Positions 6,004 to 11,615 of a DNA stretch of 11,615 nt are shown here, piece by piece. The notes below the pieces were generated by a model. It was not told the DNA's origin and did not search any database. It worked only from the letters and a program-made list of their open reading frames with translations. The DNA comes from Prevotella sp. UBA4268 (lineage in GTDB: Bacteria > Bacteroidota > Bacteroidia > Bacteroidales > Bacteroidaceae): assembly GCA_002395135.1 (NCBI GenBank), contig DGWC01000033.1:1-11615 (forward strand), written 5' to 3'. The translations under genes were made by a program, and so were the position numbers. How positions within the stretch are numbered: the stretch's first letter is position 1; the number at the start of each line of letters is the position of its first letter.

Positions 6004-7686
6004 ATGAAAAGGACCTACTCCCTCATCATCTGCCTCATGCTTGCCGTCATGGCTTGGGGCAGCAACAAGGCATCCTACGACGTGGTGCCACTGCCGCGCA
6101 GCATACAAGCCACTGCCGAAAAGCCTTTCGTGCTGAGCAGCCAGTGCTTCATCGCATTTCCCGAAAACAACTCCCTGATGGAGCGCAACGCGCGTTTCCT
6201 GTCAGCATACATCACGAAAGCCACGGGCATTGCGCTTTCCACGCAGCCGTATGCCGACAATGTCAAAGGCCGGAAAGCCGTGATGAGGAAAACAAACGCC
6301 GTAGTGCTGACAATCAACCCGAAGGTAGAAGGCAAGGAAGCCTACCGACTCACCGTTTCTGCCAAGGGAATTGCCATTGAAGGCAGCACGCCCAACGGTG
6401 TGTTCTATGGCATTCAGACCATGCGCAAGTCGCTCCCTGTGCTAAACCATGCACAGGAACGCACGCCCGAAGCCACCGTTATCGAGATGCCCGCAGCCAT
6501 CATCAGCGACTGCCCGCGCTTCGGTTACCGCGGCATGCACCTCGACATCAGCCGCCACTTCTTCCCCGTTGACGTGGTGAAAGAGTATATCGACATCATG
6601 GCACTGCACAACATGAACACCTTCCACTGGCACATTTCCGACGACCAGGGATGGCGCATCGAGATCAAGAAATACCCGCGACTGGCGCAGTTAGGCTCGC
6701 AGCGCAGCCAAACGGTCATCGGGCGCAACATGGGAATCTATGACAACACGCCATACGGAGGCTATTACACACAGGAACAGGCACGCGAAGTGGTGGCCTA
6801 CGCACAGGAAAGATACATCACCGTGATACCCGAAATCGACATGCCCGGCCACATGCTCGGTGCCCTGAAGGCATATCCGGAACTGGGATGCACTGGCGGA
6901 CCGTATGAAGTGGAAGGCACATGGGGCGTGTTTGATGATATCCTCTGTGCCGGTAACGATAAGACATTCGAGTTTGTCGAGGGTGTTCTCGACGAAATCA
7001 TGCAGATATTCCCGTCAGAAATCATCCATATCGGAGGCGACGAGGCACCACGCACCCGCTGGAAAGCATGTCCCAAATGCCAGCAGCGCATCCGCGAACT
7101 GAGTCTGAAAGGCGACGGCCAATATCCGGCAGAGGCCAAGTTGCAGGGCTATTTCACCAGTCGCGTGGAGAAATACCTCAACGACCGCGGCCGCCGCATA
7201 CTGGGTTGGGACGAACTGCTTGAGGGTGACGTCAACCCCAGTGCCATGATTATGAGTTGGCGCGGCGTGGAAGGCGGACTGCAAGCGTCTGCACAGGGCC
7301 ACGATGTGGTGATGGCTCCCACCAGCCACTGCTATTTCGACTATTACCAGGAGGATCCTGAGAACTGGTGTTCCACCACCCTGTTCAAAGGGTTCGTGTC
7401 GCTCGAAAAGGCATACAGTCTCGATCCGGCTCCCGAATCGCTCCCCGAGGAGGCTCAAAAGCACATTCTCGGAGCGCAGGCCAACATCTGGACGGAGTAT
7501 ATTCCCTACAAGAGTCTGCTGCAATACCAGATGCTTCCGCGTGCCGGAGCATTGAGCGAGGTGCAGTGGGTGATGCCTGCCCAGAAAGACTATCAGCAGT
7601 TCTTGCAACGCGAGCGGCGCATGCTCGACATCTACCGACTCTACGGTTACACCTTCTGTCCTGCAGAATTCAAGGAGAAAAAATAA
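6004..7686 (+). CDS. Secreted beta-N-acetylhexosaminidase, GH20
   Basis: It removes terminal N-acetylglucosamine/N-acetylgalactosamine from glycans by substrate-assisted catalysis. Residues 1-~19 are a signal peptide (MKRTYSLIICLMLAVMAWG) without a lipobox, so a periplasmic or secreted enzyme is expected. Residues ~25-160 form the GH20b N-terminal domain. The catalytic barrel shows HWHISDDQGWR (208-218), the HIGGDE motif with catalytic Asp346-Glu347, GWDE (401-404), SWRG (Trp419), a YFDYYQ strand (444-449) and NIWTEY (Trp496). All expected active-site residues are present. At 560 residues it is a single-domain-pair enzyme with no carbohydrate-binding extension. The ATG at 6004 is preferred to 5974 because it places the signal peptide at the N-terminus. 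It is probably the second gene of a pdxY operon and ends at a strong terminator. Likely role is host mucin or chitooligosaccharide use. Confidence 0.95.
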   Translation: MKRTYSLIICLMLAVMAWGSNKASYDVVPLPRSIQATAEKPFVLSSQCFIAFPENNSLMERNARFLSAYITKATGIALSTQPYADNVKGRKAVMRKTNAVVLTINPKVEGKEAYRLTVSAKGIAIEGSTPNGVFYGIQTMRKSLPVLNHAQERTPEATVIEMPAAIISDCPRFGYRGMHLDISRHFFPVDVVKEYIDIMALHNMNTFHWHISDDQGWRIEIKKYPRLAQLGSQRSQTVIGRNMGIYDNTPYGGYYTQEQAREVVAYAQERYITVIPEIDMPGHMLGALKAYPELGCTGGPYEVEGTWGVFDDILCAGNDKTFEFVEGVLDEIMQIFPSEIIHIGGDEAPRTRWKACPKCQQRIRELSLKGDGQYPAEAKLQGYFTSRVEKYLNDRGRRILGWDELLEGDVNPSAMIMSWRGVEGGLQASAQGHDVVMAPTSHCYFDYYQEDPENWCSTTLFKGFVSLEKAYSLDPAPESLPEEAQKHILGAQANIWTEYIPYKSLLQYQMLPRAGALSEVQWVMPAQKDYQQFLQRERRMLDIYRLYGYTFCPAEFKEKK

Positions 7687-7690
7687 AAAG

Positions 7691-7736
7691 AACAGGGGCT
7701 GTGTCGGTCGTTTCCTTGACACAGCCCCTGTTTTTA
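7691..7736. terminator. Bidirectional Rho-independent terminator between hexosaminidase and ribD
   Basis: AACAGGGGCTGTGTC (7691-7705) and GACACAGCCCCTGTT (7718-7732) are perfect 15-bp inverted repeats around a 12-nt loop. The plus strand continues with TTTTTA and the minus strand with CTTTTTATTTTTT, so it can end transcripts from both convergent genes. It starts 4 bp after the hexosaminidase stop. The ribD stop codon (7734-7736) is embedded in its right flank. Confidence 0.93.
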
Positions 7737-8657
7737 TGCTTTTGTATAATGGCGGATGATGTTTCCGTCATACCGTTGTTCGCCAGTCATCACGGCATTG
7801 GCGGGAATCGCTACGGCGCGCGTTCCGTCTGTAATCTCCATCGGTGAGGTTTCAACGCGCAATTCATCCCAAAGATCAGCATCCAAAAAAGCCCGGTGCG
7901 TCTGTGCGCCGCCCTCCACGATGAGCGACTGCAGGTTGCGCTCATAGCATTCGCGCAGGATTTCCTCCACGGGATGCTCCCTGCTGAGAACGAATTTCAC
8001 CGGCGACGGCCCGCTCCAATGTCGCACCGACAGTTGCGGATGCTCGCGCTCGTCAGTGACCCGTCCCACCAGAATAGCATCCTCGGTGGCACGCAACTGA
8101 TGAACCAGCATCTGCGTAAAAGGTGTTGACAGGGCCGCAGGATGCTGGCGGTCGTCAATGAAACCGTTGCTGCTCTGCGCCCATTTCAATATGATATACG
8201 GACGATGATGGCGATGGAACGTGAAGAAACGGCGGTTTATCCACTGGCATTCTGCTTCCAGAACGCCCACCTCAACGGGGATGCCTGCCTCGCGAATCTT
8301 TCCGATGCCGCGGCCCTGAACTTTCGCAAAGGGATCCTGGCAACCTACCACCACGCGCGCCACCTGCTTGCTCACGATGAGATCAGCGCAAGGAGGTGTC
8401 TTCCCATAGTGGGCGCATGGCTCCAGACTCACATAGATCGTGGCCTCGCGCAACAGTTTCTTATCCGCATCACTCACCGAGGCAAAGGCGTTTACCTCTG
8501 CATGTCCTTCGCCGCAACGCACGTGGTAGCCCTCGCCGATGATGCGCCCGCGGGCTACGATTACGGCTCCCACCATCGGGTTCGGGCGCGAAAGCATCCT
8601 TCCGCAGGCAGCCAGTTGCAGACACCGGCGCATGTATTTTTCGTCCTCTTTCGTCAT
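7734..8657 (-). CDS. ribD: Bifunctional riboflavin biosynthesis protein RibD (deaminase/reductase)
   Basis: It performs two steps of riboflavin synthesis: deamination of the diaminohydroxy-phosphoribosylaminopyrimidine, then NADPH-dependent reduction of the ribosyl chain. The N-terminal deaminase (about 1-145) has the zinc site His52-Ala-Glu54 and Cys81...Cys90 within PCAHYGKTPPCA, preceded by RPNPMVGAVIV (24-34). The C-terminal reductase (about 155-307) begins RPYIILKWAQSSNGFI and contains VEGGAQTHRAFLDADLWDEL, the RibD_C signature. At 307 residues it is short compared with the roughly 360 of well-known RibD proteins; the shortening is in the reductase half, though both signatures remain. 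No FMN riboswitch fits the 65-bp upstream gap. The start at 8657 agrees with the family N-terminus. It diverges from prmC and converges on the hexosaminidase gene. Confidence 0.95.
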   Translation of the reverse strand: MTKEDEKYMRRCLQLAACGRMLSRPNPMVGAVIVARGRIIGEGYHVRCGEGHAEVNAFASVSDADKKLLREATIYVSLEPCAHYGKTPPCADLIVSKQVARVVVGCQDPFAKVQGRGIGKIREAGIPVEVGVLEAECQWINRRFFTFHRHHRPYIILKWAQSSNGFIDDRQHPAALSTPFTQMLVHQLRATEDAILVGRVTDEREHPQLSVRHWSGPSPVKFVLSREHPVEEILRECYERNLQSLIVEGGAQTHRAFLDADLWDELRVETSPMEITDGTRAVAIPANAVMTGEQRYDGNIIRHYTKA

Positions 8658-8680
8658 GATTCTTGTTTTTTATCCACCGA

Positions 8681-8714
8681 TTGACCACGGAATGAGTTTT
8701 TTTCACTATCTTTG
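8681..8714 (+). promoter_or_regulatory. prmC promoter, nearly leaderless
   Basis: TATCTTTG (8707-8714) is a perfect -7 element. TTG at 8681-8683 is a possible -33 element with a rather long 23-nt spacer. Only 8 nt separate the -7 element from the prmC ATG at 8723, so the predicted start site falls within about 1-5 nt of the start codon. No matching minus-strand element for ribD was found in this 65-bp divergent gap. Confidence 0.65.
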
Positions 8715-8722
8715 CATTCGTT

Positions 8723-9610
8723 ATGACCTACGAACAATTCTGGCAGCCACTCACGTCCCTCTACGATGCCGGCGAGGCGAAAGCCATTGCCCGCATGGCG
8801 CTTGACGTGGCATTCGGCATGTCGATGGCAGATATTCTCTGCGGCAAAGTTACACAATTATCCGCAGACGAAAGCCAAAAACTCCAGAAAATTCAAGATC
8901 GCCTGCTCAAAGGGGAACCCGTTCAGTACGTGCTCGGCAGTGCCGACTTCGGCGGCAGAGTGTTCCATGTGGAGCCGGGCGTACTCATCCCGCGCCCCGA
9001 GACAGCAGAACTCTGCCAGTGGATTGTTGAAAGCGAAGGCTCTGCTTCAGTCAATGGCGATGACCGCCGAGCCGTCAGCATCCTTGATATTGGAACGGGC
9101 AGCGGGTGCATAGCCATTACGCTGGCACTCGACATCCCCCATAGCCGCGTTTCGGCTTGGGACATTTCCGACGAAGCCTTGCGCATTGCCCGTGCCAATG
9201 CCGAGTCATTGGGCGCAGCAGTGACATTCTCCCGACGCGATGCCCTGCAGCCGCTTGCGCCCTCCACGCAAGCCGTCTGCCCCGGCTATGACATCATTGT
9301 GAGCAACCCACCTTATATATATAATAAGGAGAAAGAATCCATGCAGCAGCATGTGCTCGGTTTCGAGCCCCATCTCGCACTCTTTGCCCCCGACGACAAC
9401 CCCATGCTGTTCTACTGCGCCATTAGCAACTACGCCGCCACGGCACTCCATCCGGGCGGAAGCCTCTATTTTGAACTCAACCCGTTGCTCGCCGGCGATG
9501 TGGCCAGCCTGCTCTCATCGTGCGGTTTCCTCCACGTGGAGATACGCCCCGACCAGTTTGGCAAGCAGCGGTTCATCAAAGCCAACAACCCCCAAAGCCC
9601 ATCAACATGA
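8723..9610 (+). CDS. prmC: Peptide chain release factor N5-glutamine methyltransferase PrmC (HemK)
   Basis: It methylates the glutamine of the GGQ motif in release factors RF1 and RF2 using S-adenosylmethionine, and so promotes translation termination. The 295 residues comprise an N-terminal helical release-factor-binding domain (1-~80), the junction motif GVLIPRPETAEL (86-97), the SAM-binding LDIGTGSGCIA (121-131) and the catalytic NPPY (195-198). The family C-terminal features FEPHLALFAP and QFGKQRFIKA follow. All signature residues are present. The ATG at 8723 matches the family N-terminus and leaves almost no leader after the -7 element. Its stop overlaps the next start as ATGA, so the downstream PL22-family gene is translationally coupled. 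ribD is divergent. Confidence 0.95.
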   Translation: MTYEQFWQPLTSLYDAGEAKAIARMALDVAFGMSMADILCGKVTQLSADESQKLQKIQDRLLKGEPVQYVLGSADFGGRVFHVEPGVLIPRPETAELCQWIVESEGSASVNGDDRRAVSILDIGTGSGCIAITLALDIPHSRVSAWDISDEALRIARANAESLGAAVTFSRRDALQPLAPSTQAVCPGYDIIVSNPPYIYNKEKESMQQHVLGFEPHLALFAPDDNPMLFYCAISNYAATALHPGGSLYFELNPLLAGDVASLLSSCGFLHVEIRPDQFGKQRFIKANNPQSPST

Positions 9611-10857
9611 AAGAAAGAATCCTTATCAGCGGATGCCCTGACGAAGCGTCTGGCTTCGACACCCAGTTGCTTTATTTCACCTGTTCGTCGCTGAGTGCCG
9701 ACGACCGGCGTATCTACCTCATCAGCGACCGCGACGGCAACCCCAACATATACGTCAGAAATATGGAAGACGGCAGCGAGCAACAACTCACGCAAAACCG
9801 CAACGGCATACTAAAGAGTTATGTATACTTCGACGGCAACCCCGGAAAGGGCCTTGGCAAGGCAAGCGTCTGTCTCGACAGCCAGCGCGACACCGTCTAT
9901 TTCATTCAGGATAACCGCATCTGCAAAGTGGGACTCGACGGCATCGTACACATACTGAACACCGTGAAAAACGGCAGAATGACGGCATTCACTCACGTGA
10001 GCAACGACGGAAAGCGCCTCTGCGTGCCGATGACCGACGGCAGAATACTCGACTATGACCCCGACACTGAAGGCTACGGACTGGACAAACGCCCCCGCTA
10101 CAACATCGACGGAAGGGTGCAGCAGGAGAAACTGAACAGTTATCTCTGTGTGTTTGACACAATGACCGGCCAACTGCTCTACGAGAAAACGGTGCCGCTC
10201 TGCTGGATCACCCATGTGCAGTTCAACCCCGTGAACCCGGAAATCATTATGTTCAACCACGAATGGCCGTGCGCCGACTGTGGCATACGCCGCATCTGGC
10301 TATACAACCATGCCACCGATGAAATCATCCGCGTGCGCCATGAAGGCACCGACACGCTGGGCAATCCTCGCGGCCATGCCCGCAAGGCTGCCGACTGGGT
10401 GTGCCATGAGATGTGGAGCGACGACGGAGAGGTGATTATCTATCACGGAGGCTATGCCGACGGACCGGCCATGGTGGGCAAATATGAACTGAAAAGCGGG
10501 CGCTACTGGGAGATTGCCCTGCCCGACGACTTCAACGCCTACGGCCATTTCACGATGGACCATCAGCAAAACCTGTGCTGCGACGGCTATTTCAAGTTCC
10601 CCGACGACATCAAGGTGGTCAGAGAGAATAGCACCGACAACGGCCCCGACCCGCACAAGAAAGACGGCGAATACATATCGCGCGTGATTCCCCACTGGGA
10701 GGAAGGCCGTCTGGAATGGATTCCCCTGTGCAAGCACCACAGCGACTGGCTTGGACAGGATGCCCATCCCCACCCCGTTTACAACCATTCCGGCACGAGG
10801 ATCTACTTCAACAGCCGCAGCGACCGCCATGTTATGGTCTACGCAACCGACGTTTAA
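9607..10857 (+). CDS. Oligogalacturonate lyase family (PL22) beta-propeller protein
   Basis: The 416-residue protein has no signal peptide, so it is cytoplasmic. It shows repeated beta-propeller blade motifs (for example YLISDRDGNPNIYVRNMEDG, and NHSGTRIYFNSRSD near the C-terminus). It also shows the family landmarks NHEWP (His218), WVCHEMWSDDGE (His267), YHGGY, and QDAHPHPVYN with Gln384, His387 and His389. The Q-x2-H-x-H spacing and the upstream His match the manganese ligands I recall for the Yersinia enzyme, so a metal-dependent beta-elimination on digalacturonate or related uronides is plausible. The start at 9607 is the ATGA overlap with prmC. An upstream in-frame ATG at 9520 would lie wholly inside prmC and is less likely. 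No other pectin genes are visible here, so the true substrate is uncertain. Family call is good, activity is inferred. Confidence 0.83.
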   Translation: MKERILISGCPDEASGFDTQLLYFTCSSLSADDRRIYLISDRDGNPNIYVRNMEDGSEQQLTQNRNGILKSYVYFDGNPGKGLGKASVCLDSQRDTVYFIQDNRICKVGLDGIVHILNTVKNGRMTAFTHVSNDGKRLCVPMTDGRILDYDPDTEGYGLDKRPRYNIDGRVQQEKLNSYLCVFDTMTGQLLYEKTVPLCWITHVQFNPVNPEIIMFNHEWPCADCGIRRIWLYNHATDEIIRVRHEGTDTLGNPRGHARKAADWVCHEMWSDDGEVIIYHGGYADGPAMVGKYELKSGRYWEIALPDDFNAYGHFTMDHQQNLCCDGYFKFPDDIKVVRENSTDNGPDPHKKDGEYISRVIPHWEEGRLEWIPLCKHHSDWLGQDAHPHPVYNHSGTRIYFNSRSDRHVMVYATDV

Positions 10858-10868
10858 CACCGACGTTT
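10846..10868 (+). repeat. 13-bp-period tandem repeat across the PL22-gene stop codon
   Basis: ACCGACGTTT occurs at 10846-10855 and again at 10859-10868, a period of 13 bp. The first copy encodes the last residues and leads into the TAA stop; the second is non-coding. It looks like a small local duplication of the gene end. No function is suggested. Confidence 0.6.
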
Positions 10869-10896
10869 TCTCCTAAGGCAGCATCGTTGCTACAGG

Positions 10897-10930
10897 AAAA
10901 GAATTCGTAATCTTTTAAGGAAATTTTTTT
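10897..10930 (+). terminator. Weak terminator-like hairpin after the PL22-family gene
   Basis: AAAAGA (10897-10902) and TCTTTT (10911-10916) can pair around an 8-nt loop. A run of eight T begins about 8 nt later (10924-10931). The stem is short and AT-rich and the U-run is not adjacent, so this is only a possible end for the prmC operon. Confidence 0.3.
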
Positions 10931-10943
10931 TCTGTCTGTATCC

Positions 10944-10974
10944 TTGCTACTCTCAAAGAAAAATATTATCTTTG
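10944..10974 (+). promoter_or_regulatory. Bacteroidota promoter of the S74-domain protein gene
   Basis: TTG (10944-10946), a 20-nt spacer and TATCTTTG (10967-10974) match the -33/-7 consensus. The predicted start near 10981 gives an ~80-nt leader before the ATG at 11063, much longer than the 1-20 nt leaders of the other genes here. The leader ends with AACCTAAAAAC (11043-11053), a word also present in the spacer at 1395-1405. Confidence 0.7.
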
Positions 10975-11062
10975 TGGTGCGATTGTCTATGTAAGCAGCA
11001 TTCTCTCTGTGTAAGAATCATTATTGTAAAATAAAGTTGCAGAACCTAAAAACTTTAATGAT

Positions 11063-11615
11063 ATGAAAAGAAAAGTATTAATCTTATCCGTCTTGTCCGC
11101 ATTTTTCGCAGGCAGCATACATGCACAGTTGAAAGTAAACAGCAACGGCAGTGTAAACCTTGCCGCTACAGACAACCAGACAAACAAGGTGTCCGTGGGA
11201 ACTCCGAATTACATGTCTGGCACATCAACCGGCCTGTATTCAGAACTCACCACGTTGGGCGGAGCCTTGAACAGCGCCGTGGTAGGCAACATCCAGATAA
11301 GCGGCTCTGCCACGGGTAAATGCGCCGTGGGCGTGTGCGGTTCTGCCTATGGCGGACAACTCGGTCTCAACTACGGCGTCGTCGGTTCTGCCGTGGTCAA
11401 CGGAGCAGGAGTATACGGCACAACGGGACTGACCGCCAGCGTCATCCCCGGCACCTATGCAGGCTACTTCAACGGCACCACCTACGTCAACGGGCAGACC
11501 TATACGCAGAGCCTGCTGATTCCTTCCGACATCCGCCTGAAGACGAATGTGGCTTCGTTCAGCGACAGTGTGACGGCAGGCAGCGCACTCGACAACGTGC
11601 TGGCCATGAACGTTC
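11063..11615 (+). CDS. Secreted tail-fibre-like protein with Peptidase_S74 (intramolecular chaperone) motif, N-terminal part
   Basis: The reading frame is open from the ATG at 11063 to the window end (184 codons). Residues 1-21 are a signal peptide ending SIHA before Gln22. Residues ~45-140 are rich in Gly, Ala, Val, Ser and Thr with short strand repeats such as GVVGSAVVNGAGVYG and AGYFNGTTYVNG. These resemble the beta-helical shafts of phage tail fibres and related surface proteins. PSDIRLKTN (Ser155, Asp156, Arg158, Lys160) matches the start of the Peptidase_S74 domain, a C-terminal chaperone that trimerises the shaft and cuts itself off just before the serine. Export by a signal peptide and solitary placement favour a host cell-surface protein over a phage fibre. 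The rest of the S74 domain lies outside the window. Promoter, leader and AT-rich start region support the start. Confidence 0.8.
   Translation, partial: MKRKVLILSVLSAFFAGSIHAQLKVNSNGSVNLAATDNQTNKVSVGTPNYMSGTSTGLYSELTTLGGALNSAVVGNIQISGSATGKCAVGVCGSAYGGQLGLNYGVVGSAVVNGAGVYGTTGLTASVIPGTYAGYFNGTTYVNGQTYTQSLLIPSDIRLKTNVASFSDSVTAGSALDNVLAMNV

Noticed and set aside
5497..6108. Minus-strand open frame of 203 codons spanning the pdxY/hexosaminidase junction
   Set aside because: It has no domain, no promoter and crosses two well-supported genes on the other strand.
7015..7722. Minus-strand open frame of 235 codons opposite the hexosaminidase 3' half
   Set aside because: The GH20 frame is intact with all catalytic motifs, and this frame would run through the terminator hairpin without any promoter.
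8658..8722. FMN riboswitch upstream of ribD
   Set aside because: The divergent gap is only 65 bp and lacks room for, or any sign of, the conserved FMN aptamer.
11063..11615. Prophage tail-fibre gene
   Set aside because: The protein has a signal peptide and its own host-type promoter, and no phage gene is seen upstream. The neighbours beyond the window could still change this view.
1..11615. CRISPR array, insertion sequence, tRNA or rRNA gene
   Set aside because: No regularly spaced repeats, transposase motifs, terminal inverted repeats, cloverleaf or rRNA-like sequence were seen on either strand.

Overview
The window looks like a chromosomal stretch from a member of the Bacteroidota, most likely Prevotellaceae or a close Bacteroidales relative. 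The evidence is the promoters: nearly every real gene start is preceded by the Bacteroidota-type -7 element TAnnTTTG, sometimes with a TTTG/TTG -33 element about 19-20 nt upstream. Shine-Dalgarno sequences are weak or absent, genes are moderately GC-balanced and the spacers are very AT-rich. The genus is an inference from gene content and style; no rRNA or tRNA gene is present to confirm it.

Layout. Left, minus strand: the first ~408 codons of argS (arginyl-tRNA synthetase, cut by the window edge), then an AT-rich 324-bp spacer. That spacer holds its own complete leftward promoter and a leftward hairpin-plus-U-run, so it may encode a ~165-nt small RNA or an attenuated argS leader. Next, also on the minus strand, come a PfkB-type sugar/nucleoside kinase and a Upf1/DNA2/NAM7-type superfamily 1 helicase, joined by a 1-nt TGATG overlap and served by a good promoter upstream of the kinase.

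Centre, plus strand: a small secreted LolA-like protein, a pyridoxal/pyridoxamine kinase with its own -7 element, and a secreted GH20 beta-N-acetylhexosaminidase 36 bp behind it. A perfect 15-bp hairpin forms a bidirectional terminator between the hexosaminidase and the convergent ribD (riboflavin biosynthesis deaminase/reductase).

Right: ribD (minus) diverges from prmC (release-factor glutamine methyltransferase, plus). prmC has an almost leaderless promoter arrangement and overlaps by ATGA with a cytosolic beta-propeller protein of the oligogalacturonate lyase (PL22) family, whose Q-x2-H-x-H metal-binding motif is intact. The window closes with a new promoter, an ~80-nt leader and the first ~184 codons of a secreted protein with a C-terminal Peptidase_S74 (intramolecular chaperone) motif.

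Most genes are core metabolism or translation (argS, pdxY, ribD, prmC) mixed with glycan-use genes (GH20, PL22). I see no mobile element, CRISPR array, tRNA or rRNA. No clearly new multi-gene system is visible. The best candidates for undescribed biology are the putative small RNA/leader before argS, the prmC-PL22 coupling, the kinase-helicase pair, and the secreted S74 protein.
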